Assembly: GCA_003970805.2 (NCBI GenBank)
Contig: CP051152.1
Location: 1,054,001 to 1,118,000 of the forward strand
DNA: 64,000 bases
Direction of reading: 5' to 3'
Source of the DNA: Undibacterium piscinae
GTDB lineage: Bacteria > Pseudomonadota > Gammaproteobacteria > Burkholderiales > Burkholderiaceae_D
Below are positions 38,228 to 47,271 of this stretch, one piece after another (positions within the stretch are counted from its first letter, which is position 1; each line of letters starts with the position of its first letter). Below the pieces are notes generated by a model. That model did no database searches. It was not told the DNA's origin and saw only the letters and a program-made list of their open reading frames with translations. Made by a program: the position numbers and the translations under genes.

Positions 38228-39429
38228 GGTTTGCCCCCTACCTTACTTTCTTCCGACATTTTGATCTCCCTGGCGATCTCGTTTTTCTTAGGCACACAAG
38301 TCATGCCAGGTTCTGCTTGGTCGAGTCGCTCTATCAGCATTTGCTCACGCGGCGCACTCTCGGTAGATGGTATGAGCGTAAGTCGTCCATCAAATTGTAT
38401 CAACAGCGGCTTGGCAGATTGCCGATACGCTTGCTCAAGCTGAACGTATTCTGCGGCAGTCGCCACTGGCCAAGCTATGCCACTAGCGCAATCGCGAAAA
38501 CTAGCAACATCCGTCAAAAAATTTAATTCGCCACGCCAGCGCAAAGTTTCACTAATAGCATCAAGTTGTACGGTACGTCTTAACTCTAGATTTGCCGAGG
38601 TCTTGATGCTGTGCCCTTGCTGATCGAGCAAACGTAAATTTCCATCATCGAGCAACTCCATCTGAGTCACACTCTGCGGGCTAATCAGCTTGACTTGCCT
38701 GGTGCCAGCATCCAGGCGCCATCGCCCCAATTCCGATACGGCCGCCATGTCTTTACCCAGATAAGTGCGACGCAAGCGATACAGACCGTCGGCCCGCAAA
38801 CTTAGGGTTTGCGCCACGCCCTGGCAATCAGCGCATGGCAGAAGTCCGGCGAAACTGGCTGGCAAAACCAACTCGCGCTTGGGCGTCGGGACTGGGACTG
38901 TGACCGGCACTGGCTTTACCACATTCGACGCTGACGTTGCGACTGGTGGCGGCACCGCATCGAGCATCAGATCAACTTGATTGGCCGCGCCACGTGTCAG
39001 CACCGGGTAGCTGCGCGTAGTGCTAAACAATAAATCATTGCCAGACTTGATGGTGGCGCGCACCGAATAAGTAAAACGCTCGTCGATCGCCGAGCTAGGT
39101 ACTTTGAGTAAAAAGCGGATAGGCACCTGGCGATTTCCGAAGGATTCGCTGGTCTCAGCCAAGACCTTGGCATGTGCATCGGCGCGCGAAACATCCTCTA
39201 CCCGCACTGTCAACACGGCATCGGGCGGCAAGGCGATTCTTTGTTTATACGCGGCACTACCACTGACGATCACAAAGCTCGTTTCTGCTTTGCTAGAAGG
39301 CGAAATTTGCGCTTGCGCTTGAACCGGGACCGTAAGCAAACAGGCCAGACCGATCACCGCAAAAGCCAGGCTACAAAAATTTTTCTGCTTGCTACCAACA
39401 TTGCGAACTTGCGTGTGCTGCACAGTCAT
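38209..39429 (-). CDS. YbaY-like plus NlpE-like envelope protein fusion
   Basis: 406 residues. A signal peptide (ending VQAQAQ near 40) is followed by a YbaY/YscW-like beta domain (residues about 50-155: AYKQRIALPPDAVLTVRVED, VPIRFLLKVPSSAIDERFTYSV), a Pro/Val linker, and an NlpE-type domain with the CxxC motif LPCADCQGVAQTLSLRADGLY near 199. The C-terminal part (about 300-390) contains DCASGIAWPVATAAEYVQLE. NlpE senses copper and surface stress in the envelope of enterobacteria; the role of the fusion is not known. The last six residues (PVACVW) are encoded by the duplicated DUF4136 segment, so the native end is lost. Confidence 0.78.
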   Translation of the reverse strand: MTVQHTQVRNVGSKQKNFCSLAFAVIGLACLLTVPVQAQAQISPSSKAETSFVIVSGSAAYKQRIALPPDAVLTVRVEDVSRADAHAKVLAETSESFGNRQVPIRFLLKVPSSAIDERFTYSVRATIKSGNDLLFSTTRSYPVLTRGAANQVDLMLDAVPPPVATSASNVVKPVPVTVPVPTPKRELVLPASFAGLLPCADCQGVAQTLSLRADGLYRLRRTYLGKDMAAVSELGRWRLDAGTRQVKLISPQSVTQMELLDDGNLRLLDQQGHSIKTSANLELRRTVQLDAISETLRWRGELNFLTDVASFRDCASGIAWPVATAAEYVQLEQAYRQSAKPLLIQFDGRLTLIPSTESAPREQMLIERLDQAEPGMTCVPKKNEIAREIKMSEESKVGGKPVACVW

Positions 39430-39544
39430 AAACCACCCTTTATAAAAATACGACTAACTCTCGCAATTTAACTTAGTTTTTTTACGCCACTTGCTTACTG
39501 CTGTAACTGTTCAGCCCACTAGGAGCACGACGAAAAAAACTAAG

Positions 39545-39638
39545 ACCTCTCAACGCTGAGACGCCGAGACGCCGAGGAAAAACGGAGAACTACTTTGCCG
39601 TTCTCTGCGTCTCAGCGTCTCTGCGGTGAGGGGTTTTG
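39545..39638. repeat. Large inverted repeat with GAGACGC motifs
   Basis: Arms around CTCAACGCTGAGACGC (39549-39564) and GCGTCTCAGCGT (39607-39618), continuing to CTGCGGTGAG, with a nearly symmetrical GAACGG/CCGTTC type core. It is probably related to the CTGCGCCTCTGCGGC repeats at 26 kb and 37.5 kb. Confidence 0.7.
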
Positions 39639-39693
39639 ACTTTCATCATAGTCGGCTGAACAGTAACTTACTGCATTTATTCTACCAAGGCAC

Positions 39694-39780
39694 CTAGCCC
39701 AGCGCGCATATTCCATGCGGGTTTCAAGCCAACATGCCTGCCAAGGCGCATGGGCTATGCGCCTTGGCAGGGTGCCATAA
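39694..39780. repeat. REP-like palindromic repeat, copy 6
   Basis: AGCCCAGCGCGCATATTCCA near 39696, GCGGGTTTCAAGCC, then AAGGCGCATGGGCTATGCGC. The first half is nearly identical to copy 2 at 12784. Confidence 0.75.
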
Positions 39781-39796
39781 AAAAATCCTGCTTTTT

Positions 39797-41093
39797 TTAT
39801 TTAGCAGCGGCGCGATACACTGGCTGACCTTCCTTGATGGTTTCCAGCACTTTCAGATCGATCAATTTGGCGCGCTCTACTTTCAAAGGATTGGCCGACA
39901 AAATCACCAGATCGGCCAGTTTACCAAGCTCGATACTGCCTTTGCTGGCTTCTTCAAAATGCTGATAGGCAGGCCACAGCGTCATGGCTTTTAAGGCGAC
40001 CAGAGGCTCAACGCGTTGATCCGCGCCCAATACATAGCCGCTGCGGGTAGTTCGGTTGACCGCGCTATCCAATAGCCGCATAGAGTTAGGGAAAGTCACG
40101 GGCGCATCCGAGTGTATGCTAAATTTCATGCCACGCGCCAGCACCGCGCCGGTAGGTGAAATAAATTCGGCACGCTTGGCACCGGCCACCGATTCTCTAT
40201 GCCAGTCGCCCCAGTAAAAGGTGTGCATAGGATACAGCGAGGGGAATATACCCAGTCTTTGTAGCGCCGGAATCTGGTCTGCTCGTAGATACTGGCCGTG
40301 GATCAAAACGCCGCGGCGGTCTTTGCCCGGTGCCGCAGTTTGCACCGCTGTCACTGTCTTGATTAACTGATCGATAGCGGCATCACCGTTCGCATGATTT
40401 AGCATTTGCCAATTATTTTGAGTCGCCAATGTGTACCATTTAAGCGCCTCGGCATCACTGAACGCGGCATAACCGGCATAGCTCTTTTTTTGCCCAGCAG
40501 GTACTTTAAAATACGGTTCGGTGAACCAGGCAGTTTTACCTTGTGGCGAGCCATCGTAGGTCAACTTGACGCCGGCTATGCGAAAGTGATTGCGATAATT
40601 GCTCGACATCCAGCTACTGTGCAAAATAGGATCATCGCCCATCGCGGCAATATCGGCATACGACACAATATCGGCTTTAAAACTACCGGCCACGGCCATT
40701 TCCGGCAAGGCTTTCAGCGTAGCTAAATCGGTCTTGCCATCCTGTATCGTGGTAAAACCATTGGCCAGATAAATCGCCTCACTGGCTTGGATTTGCGCCA
40801 CAGTCTCGGCAGCAGTTAATGCTGGCACCATCTTATACACGATACCAAAAAACGCATTTTCTTCCAGCACACCGTTAGGCGTTTTGCGATCGGCTTCGCG
40901 CCGGATCATGCCGCCAGCTGGATTGACGCTCTTGGCCGTGATCTTCATATTTGCCAGCGCCTTGCTATTTAAGACGCCAAGGTGACCGGACTGATGGATC
41001 ACCATGATGGGAATATCCTTAGAAATAGCATCTAGCTCCTGGCGGGTAGGATGTCGGCGCTCTTTAAGTTGTGAGTCATCATTCCGGTAGCCG
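39797..41093 (-). pseudogene. YtcJ-like amidohydrolase, N-terminally truncated
   Basis: About 430 codons of an amidohydrolase of the YtcJ/exoenzyme-regulatory type: DDSQLKERRHPTRQELDAIS, the metal-region histidines in MVIHQSGHLGVLNSKAL and MLNHANGDAAIDQLI, SIHSDAPVTFPNSM, and the C-terminal composite domain GSIELGKLADLVILSANPL. The normal first roughly 150 residues, with the signal peptide and the HxH metal ligands, are missing. Homology begins at the Gly-Tyr codons 41088-41093, exactly where the phytase gene is cut short. The enzyme should be inactive without the N-terminal metal site. Confidence 0.85.
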
Positions 41094-43097
41094 TTTATGA
41101 CCATCTTGCACCACCAGCATACCCTGGCTAAATTTTCCGCCGAAGTTGACGGAACTGACATCAAGCCCATCGGTTTCAGACGTGCCGTCTATGCCCGTAC
41201 CAGGATTGATACCGACTCTAAACTTGCCGCGCACGCGGTAAGGCGCCTGAGCCTCAAGCACCAGATAACTGCTATCGCCCTGGCTAGAGACCACCAGATA
41301 ATCATGCTTGCTACCGTAATAAATCGCCATGCCTTCAACGTCGGCGCTTAAATGCGGGCCGACCGGCAGTATCATGCGCAGCGCCGGCTGGCTGTCTGCA
41401 TCTGCCGAGGCAAGCCAGATCCCGTGTTTTTCCTCGCCGAGATAGAGTTTACCGTGACGATCATCGGCCACGCAGCCTTCCGGTTGGCTGGCGACCTTGA
41501 AGCGCCGCACCACCCGCCCGGTAAAATGCTGATCCGATCGTTCTATGCGTATCTGCTGAAAGCGCCCATCCTTGTTATTGACGAACACTTCCAGTCCGCC
41601 ACCGGAAGGCTGATACAGGCAAGTGCCGTAAATCTTATCCAAATCAGTCGCGATACGCCGCACCACCCGCCCGGTAAAATGCTGATCCGATCGTTCTATG
41701 CGTATCTGCTGAAAGCGCCCATCCTTGTTATTGACGAACACTTCCAGTCCGCCACCGGAAGGCTGATACAGGCAAGTGCCGTAAATCTTATCCAAATCAG
41801 TCGCGATACGCGCCGCCTCTGCGACCTCGCCTCTTGCATTAATCTCGAACAGCACCAGGCTGTTTTCGTCGCGCTGGGTCGCTACCGCCAGATCAAACCT
41901 TTGCCCGCCAAATTGCAGATTTTGTCGCAGATCGACATTATTCAAGCGCCCGCTTTCGAGTAACTGTAATTGTTTCCCCGCCATATCGTAGACCAGCAAA
42001 CCTTGCTTCTTATTCGTGCCCAGCACTCTTGAATTAGGCTTGTTGGCTTGATTGACCCAGATCGCCGGATCATCGGCAGCATCACCATAGCGCGCCACAG
42101 GATCGGTCTGCACTTGCGGTTCAATAATCGCGATCGCCATCGCGTCTTTGCGATTGCCTGCGACCAGCGTCGGCTTCCATGGCTGCGCTTGTACCTGCCA
42201 GGTCTTGGCCTGTTCGTCACGCAGCAACAGTTGCACGCCACCGGCAACTTCGCGTAAAGCTAACTGCCCAATCTCATGCCCATGCCCATAACCAAGCCGC
42301 TGCTGCGGCAAAGCCTGCCATGTACCCTGAGACTGCCGCAGCAGATGTAAATTCTGTCCCTTGGCATCGAGTAATGCCACGCCACCCGGCAGCACGGCAA
42401 ACGCCCCCGCCCCACCGTGCAAACGACCAAATGGCGCACGCAGGGAGATAGGCTGATGATTGCCCATCGCTTCCGTGCCTTCCGGATCGGCGCCATACGC
42501 CCATAAACCCAGATTGTCTTCACTGACAAACAGCGTGTGACTGCTGTCATCGGTGCGGCAATGCCTGGCCTGCGGCGGCAAGGCCAGCTTGCGCACTAGC
42601 TGACGGGTATCTCCCTGCATCAGCCATTGCTCGCTCAAACCATTCTTGCCGACCAGGAACAGATAATCGAGTTGCTGCGCATCGCGATACAAGCAGGCTG
42701 TCTCGACCGCAAATTGCGGCATCGGGAATGCCGCTTGCGTCTGTAGAGTACCGGCCGCCAGATCGACCAGTAGCGGAATCGCGCGCTGCGTATCGGCATC
42801 AAGCACTAGCGCCAGCACTCCCTTTGCATGGGATCGCGTATCAAGATGCTTGGCGCGCATAGCCAGCTTTGCGCGCTGCTTGCCGTTGGCATCAAACAGA
42901 CGTAGCGCCTGCTTATCGAGTGCCAGCCAGCCACCGTCCGGCAAGGCCGCCAACTCTTGCGCCTTGCTGACGGCGGCCGGAATTGCCACGGGAGTATTTG
43001 GGGCGCTACCGGCAGGCACGGCGTGCGACTGCGTCAGTGCCATTAAAGACAATAGCCCGACACACAATTTTTTATTTAATTTGATTGTTTTCATCAT
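41079..43097 (-). CDS. Two-domain beta-propeller phytase with internal duplication, 3' truncated
   Basis: 672 residues. A signal peptide (to about residue 26) leads to a first degenerate propeller domain (about 40-310) and a catalytic propeller from VARYGDAADDPAIWVN onward, the hallmark of beta-propeller phytases, which release phosphate from phytate using calcium. A 51-residue block (RIATDLDKIYGTCLYQPS to FTGRVVR) is repeated perfectly in tandem, adding one extra blade-sized unit. The C-terminus stops after MLVVQDGH, where related enzymes continue for about 20 more residues, because the gene is fused to the amidohydrolase remnant. It is downstream of a TonB-dependent receptor on the same strand, as in other phytate-use loci. 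Confidence 0.88.
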   Translation of the reverse strand: MMKTIKLNKKLCVGLLSLMALTQSHAVPAGSAPNTPVAIPAAVSKAQELAALPDGGWLALDKQALRLFDANGKQRAKLAMRAKHLDTRSHAKGVLALVLDADTQRAIPLLVDLAAGTLQTQAAFPMPQFAVETACLYRDAQQLDYLFLVGKNGLSEQWLMQGDTRQLVRKLALPPQARHCRTDDSSHTLFVSEDNLGLWAYGADPEGTEAMGNHQPISLRAPFGRLHGGAGAFAVLPGGVALLDAKGQNLHLLRQSQGTWQALPQQRLGYGHGHEIGQLALREVAGGVQLLLRDEQAKTWQVQAQPWKPTLVAGNRKDAMAIAIIEPQVQTDPVARYGDAADDPAIWVNQANKPNSRVLGTNKKQGLLVYDMAGKQLQLLESGRLNNVDLRQNLQFGGQRFDLAVATQRDENSLVLFEINARGEVAEAARIATDLDKIYGTCLYQPSGGGLEVFVNNKDGRFQQIRIERSDQHFTGRVVRRIATDLDKIYGTCLYQPSGGGLEVFVNNKDGRFQQIRIERSDQHFTGRVVRRFKVASQPEGCVADDRHGKLYLGEEKHGIWLASADADSQPALRMILPVGPHLSADVEGMAIYYGSKHDYLVVSSQGDSSYLVLEAQAPYRVRGKFRVGINPGTGIDGTSETDGLDVSSVNFGGKFSQGMLVVQDGHKRLPE
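41504..41809. repeat. Perfect 153-bp tandem duplication inside the phytase
   Basis: Two head-to-tail copies, each of 51 codons and apparently identical, which keeps the frame open. Perfect identity means the event is recent, or that it is an assembly artefact. Confidence 0.9.
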
Positions 43098-43268
43098 TTT
43101 TTCTTTAACTCAATTTGCATCTGGCGCAGAGCGCTCAGATCTTTATTAACAACAGCATGGAAACTTCTGAAAGCCTTTTATTACAGAAATGCACAGAGAT
43201 GCACAGAGATGCAACCCGCCGGGCAACAAAGCGCTGCGCTCTCGAAATAGCGTATTAGAAATTCCAAC

Positions 43269-43352
43269 ATGCCCCACAGCGCACTATCCATGCGCCTGAC
43301 CAGCCTTACCGGCCGGAAAGGCGCATGGGTATTGCCTGCCAGGGCTGCCATA
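43269..43352. repeat. REP-like palindromic repeat, copy 7
   Basis: CAGCGCACTATCCATGCGCC near 43276 and AAGGCGCATGGGTATTGCCT near 43318. It lies between the TonB receptor and the phytase gene and could act as a processing or attenuation site in a shared transcript. Confidence 0.65.
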
Positions 43353-43376
43353 CTGTGATTTTCGCCCACTAACCAA

Positions 43377-45980
43377 TTAAAACAAGCTCGCTTTCAGGCT
43401 CAACTTATAACTACGTCCGTATTGCTCATACTGGGCGTTGTAAGGAACGCTGCCCTGATACACATAGTATTTTTCGTTATTCAGATTACTCGCCTCAAAG
43501 ACCAGCTGAACGCGTTGATTGATTTGATAGGCGAACGAAAAATCGAGCTGTTTTTGCGCATCGACGATGCGATCCTGATCCGCCTTCAGGATGTCAGAAC
43601 CCATTTCCAGCAGATACGCAGATTTGTAATTGAGTGCCAGACGGGTGCTGACCGGCCCCTGCTCATAGCCCAGCATCAGATTGACGATCTGGTCTGACTG
43701 ACCTGGTAAGCTGATCTTGCGTGATAGCGTCTTGCCGGCAGCGCTGTCATAACGGCTGATATTGGCACTGGAACTACTGAACGTCGTGTTGACGCCTACC
43801 AGCAGATTATTCCACGGTGCCGGCAACATGCTCAGGGTGTGCGTATACGCGAGCTCTATTCCCTTCACGCTTGCCGCGTCACCGTTGGCATAGGAACTTG
43901 CGCTGGTATAGCCCAGCCATGGCGCTGTGCCGGCCAGATTGGTCGAATAGCTAAAGTCTTTAATGTCTTTATAAAACAGATAGGCTGACACGCTGCCGTC
44001 ACTACCCAGTATGCGCTCCACACCCAAATCCAGATTGGCGCCTTTCAATGGCTTTAAGTCGGGATTGCCGATCACCGCCTCGGTATTGCTGACTAGATTA
44101 ATCCCTGGCGCAAGCTGACTGAAATTAGCCCTTACCACCGCATTGGTCCAGGCGGCCCTGAGGCTGGTATGGCGATCAAGCTCATAGCGTGCGTGCAGGG
44201 AAGGCAACCAATCGGTATAGGCTTTGTCACGCGTGACAGCCTGTAATTTTGTTCCGCTCACCTGACTGCCGCTGGCGTCAAAACCGGTATGCTCCATCCT
44301 CACGCCGGCCAAAACATGCCAGGCATCAAAATCAAATGCGTTCTGCAGATAAGCGGCATCGACATTTTCATGCATGGTGTAATCATTCAGGTTCGACTCC
44401 AGTACCATCCTGGCCGCATCACGATTCAAGCCCGCCACCCGGGCACGGATCAAGGCTGGATTAATCCCGTTGCCGATACGTCCCAACTGGTAATCAAGCG
44501 GTTCTTGCACGAAATCTTTGAGCGAAGTTGAACCTGCGCCCCAATAATTGGGACTCGAACTTTTGCTGCTGTTATACGACCACTGATTGGTATCATTGGT
44601 CTTTTCGCGGCGGCTGGTCTTGGCACCGAATTTCAGCGTGGAATCAAAATGTTCGAGATCAAATTTGCGAGCCAGATCAAATTGCGCATGTTTTTCGCCG
44701 TCTTCGGATAGACGTTGCTGCAAGGTGATCGCATTGAGGCTATAGCTGGCTGGCTCGTACAAACTAGCCGGCCCGATTAACTGCGGTACCTGGCTATTGT
44801 GAAACCCAACTCCCGCAAAATTACTATTGCCGCGGAAGCGCGCATCATTGATCGCTTCCGGTGTGTCGTCACTCGCCTTGCTGGCACCAGCTTTCAGGCC
44901 CAGCGTCCAGTGACGGGATTTCTGCTCAGTGCCCAGCACCACGGAACTGATAGTTTGCGTATATTTACGTTGCCGCATGCGTCGTTCGGCACGCGCACTG
45001 GCAGTGGCGTCCTCGGCTACCGCCCCGCCGGAAAAATTACTGATGGTGAGACGATCGCGTACTTCATCATCACTGAAATCACTCATGAAACTACGCAGGA
45101 AATACGCACTATCCTGACCCGGACGAAAATCGAGATTGAGCCCATACGCTCGCCGCTCACGCACCGGCAGGTAGTCGCGCAATTCAAAACCGCCCAGTTT
45201 GGCGTTGGCACCAGAGCCACTCCAGGCACCGCCAGTCTCCACATTATCAGAGCCGAATTCACGCTTTTCGAGGCTAATACCCGCCGCCACCCCAAGCTTG
45301 CCGTCCATGAAACGATCGGTCCATGCCAGGCCCAGATTCGGGCTGGTCTTGCCGGTATTCTGGTCATAATTGGCACCGCCAGTGAGGGTCAGCATTTTCC
45401 CCGGGATATCGAAGGCCGATAAGGTCTTGACCTCGGTAGTTCCGCCCAGTGAGTTAGCGTCCTGCTCCGGCCTTAAGGTTTTAGTCACTTCCAGCGTGCG
45501 GATCAGGCCGGCCGGCAGGATATCTAGCGCCACCGCGCGGCGACTCGCTTCCGGTGATGGCACCAGCGCGCCATTGATGGTCACCGCATTGAGGTCGGCG
45601 CCAATACCGCGCACCGTCACGTAACGGCCCTCGCCCTGATCGCGCTGTACCGAAACGCCAGGCAATCGCGCCAGCGCTTCAGCGGCATTCTTGTCCGGCA
45701 AACCGCCGATATCATCGCTGCTAATCACGCTGACGATATTGTCCGCCTTCTCTTGCGCAGCGATAGACTTGCGCAAACTGGCGCGCTGGCCATTGATCAC
45801 GACACTGGCACTGACGGCATCGCTGGCTTGAGCATAGGCAGCCGAAGCGGCCAGCGTACAGATTGAGCCAAAGGCGCTCAGCAAGCACAGGCTGATGACA
45901 GATGGACGGCAACGCTTTGCGAACTGTATTGGCGTTGTTGGCGTTGGCATATCAGGTGAAGAACTTGGCGTGGTTTTCAT
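43377..45980 (-). CDS. TonB-dependent outer-membrane receptor, likely for phytate or its products
   Basis: 867 residues. A signal peptide (ending SAAYAQ near 50) leads to a plug domain (IGGLPDKNAAEALARLPGVS, then YVTVRGIGADLNAVTINGAL and LGGTTEVKTLSAFDIPGK) and a 22-strand barrel that ends in LSLKASLF with the terminal Phe. No clear TonB-box consensus stands out, although VVINGQRASLRKS occupies the expected place. Receptors of this plug type are found next to beta-propeller phytases, and the phytase gene is directly downstream on the same strand. A Pho-box-like promoter upstream supports induction by phosphate starvation. Substrate assignment is by context, not by sequence. Confidence 0.88.
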   Translation of the reverse strand: MKTTPSSSPDMPTPTTPIQFAKRCRPSVISLCLLSAFGSICTLAASAAYAQASDAVSASVVINGQRASLRKSIAAQEKADNIVSVISSDDIGGLPDKNAAEALARLPGVSVQRDQGEGRYVTVRGIGADLNAVTINGALVPSPEASRRAVALDILPAGLIRTLEVTKTLRPEQDANSLGGTTEVKTLSAFDIPGKMLTLTGGANYDQNTGKTSPNLGLAWTDRFMDGKLGVAAGISLEKREFGSDNVETGGAWSGSGANAKLGGFELRDYLPVRERRAYGLNLDFRPGQDSAYFLRSFMSDFSDDEVRDRLTISNFSGGAVAEDATASARAERRMRQRKYTQTISSVVLGTEQKSRHWTLGLKAGASKASDDTPEAINDARFRGNSNFAGVGFHNSQVPQLIGPASLYEPASYSLNAITLQQRLSEDGEKHAQFDLARKFDLEHFDSTLKFGAKTSRREKTNDTNQWSYNSSKSSSPNYWGAGSTSLKDFVQEPLDYQLGRIGNGINPALIRARVAGLNRDAARMVLESNLNDYTMHENVDAAYLQNAFDFDAWHVLAGVRMEHTGFDASGSQVSGTKLQAVTRDKAYTDWLPSLHARYELDRHTSLRAAWTNAVVRANFSQLAPGINLVSNTEAVIGNPDLKPLKGANLDLGVERILGSDGSVSAYLFYKDIKDFSYSTNLAGTAPWLGYTSASSYANGDAASVKGIELAYTHTLSMLPAPWNNLLVGVNTTFSSSSANISRYDSAAGKTLSRKISLPGQSDQIVNLMLGYEQGPVSTRLALNYKSAYLLEMGSDILKADQDRIVDAQKQLDFSFAYQINQRVQLVFEASNLNNEKYYVYQGSVPYNAQYEQYGRSYKLSLKASLF

Positions 45981-46347
45981 AAATCGAACTCAGGTGGGAG
46001 GAAAGAAAGCCCGCAGTGTAGAAGCCGTATATGACGAATCGATGACAGCTACGGCGCGCTACCCCCGCCAGGCTAGTGAGAAGGCGTGGTTTTTCCCCGA
46101 TACGCCGGAAACAGCAGAAAAAATGAGCCGGATTGACTGCACCACCAAGGCGCGAAGCCAGACACTCAGGTATTTTTTTCCATGAATTACGCCGTTACGG
46201 TGAGCTGATTTGCCCCCTCGTTGCTACTTTGCATCATTTTTCCAGCGTCCCGAATACAAGGTGCCGTTGTCATAGTCTTGTCACCTTAAGGCGTTATCCT
46301 CGCGCACTTCATTTTGTCGATGCCAGCCACCGGAAAAGGTCTTTACC
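45981..46347 (-). promoter_or_regulatory. Divergent promoter region with a candidate Pho box at 46015-46048
   Basis: On the minus strand, CTGTCAT (46048-46042), a 4-nt spacer CGAT, then TCGTCAT (46037-46031) resemble the tandem CTGTCAT repeats bound by PhoB with their 11-bp period. Ten bases further on is TACACT (46020-46015), a plausible -10. PhoB sites normally replace the -35 at exactly this distance. The start codon of the TonB receptor is 34 bases downstream. Nothing else is recognised in the region's right half. Confidence 0.6.
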
Positions 46348-47271
46348 ATGCTCAGACTACATCGCCCCCTCCTTACCGGCGCCGCTGTGGCGCTGTTGCT
46401 GTGCCTGATCGCATACGCCGGCATGGGCACGCTCAAACCCATGCAGCGCTGGCAATGGATGGACATCGTTGGCGAAGGCGGCATCGCCGTCATGGCAGGC
46501 ATCTGGTTATTGATGCTACTCAGCAGTCGCCTGAAAGGTCGGGTCACGACCCTGCTGGCCACTGGCCTGGCGGCCATCATGGTAGGCGAGTGGGCCGATT
46601 GCCTAGACGAATTTTTCGCCATTCCCAAGGAACAGATCTGGGACAATTTTCTGGAAGCGGCCCTGATGCTGGGCGGCATGCTGACACTGACGGCCGGCAT
46701 GCATTACTGGCGTCAGGAACAATTTCGTCTGACCGAACATTTGCAAAAACGTGAGCGCCTGTTTCGCAACCATCGCGCCTTCGATCGCGTCACCCAGCTT
46801 GCCACCGCCGATTACTTACGCGAACAAATCGCGCTGGAACAGCAGCGCCAGCAGCAGGCCAGTTGTGCCGTCGTATTATTGGATATAGACCGCTTTCACC
46901 TGATCAACCGCCGTTTTGGCCAGGCGCAAGGTGACCTTGTGCTGCAAGCGGTCGGGCATATGCTGTTGCTCAATTTACGCAACGAAGATTTGCTATGCCG
47001 TTACGCCGGCGATCGCTTTGCCATTCTGATGCCGCAAACCAGCCTGGCCAGCGCAGAGACCATGGCACAGCATCTTTGTTTTATGGTGCACCATATGCAG
47101 CATAGTTGCATGGGCCAGCGCATCGAGATCGGCATACGGCATGCCTGCACGATGGCAGACGCCCCACCCGAAAGCGTATTGGCGAAACTAAACCAGCAAC
47201 TAAGCCAGAAACTAAACCAGGCGCTGGAGCCAAACCCATCAGGCGAACCCGATACGTTGGCAGCGGCGTGA
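46348..47271 (+). CDS. Membrane protein with a degenerate GGDEF domain
   Basis: 307 residues. Four membrane helices occupy the first 120, followed by a GGDEF-like domain from about 145. The metal-binding first motif LLDIDRFHLINRRFG is kept, but the signature reads AGDRF instead of GGDEF, losing the glutamate needed for catalysis. It is probably not a cyclase; such domains can bind GTP or serve as regulators. Its TGA overlaps the GTG start of an AraC-type regulator, so the two are translated together and may form a signal pathway. Confidence 0.82.
   Translation: MLRLHRPLLTGAAVALLLCLIAYAGMGTLKPMQRWQWMDIVGEGGIAVMAGIWLLMLLSSRLKGRVTTLLATGLAAIMVGEWADCLDEFFAIPKEQIWDNFLEAALMLGGMLTLTAGMHYWRQEQFRLTEHLQKRERLFRNHRAFDRVTQLATADYLREQIALEQQRQQQASCAVVLLDIDRFHLINRRFGQAQGDLVLQAVGHMLLLNLRNEDLLCRYAGDRFAILMPQTSLASAETMAQHLCFMVHHMQHSCMGQRIEIGIRHACTMADAPPESVLAKLNQQLSQKLNQALEPNPSGEPDTLAAA

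Larger units (their letters stand above)
39430..39796. other. Repeat-filled intergenic region
   Basis: 367 bases holding a second-family inverted repeat (39545-39638) and REP-like copy 6 (39694-39780). No gene is seen. Confidence 0.6.
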
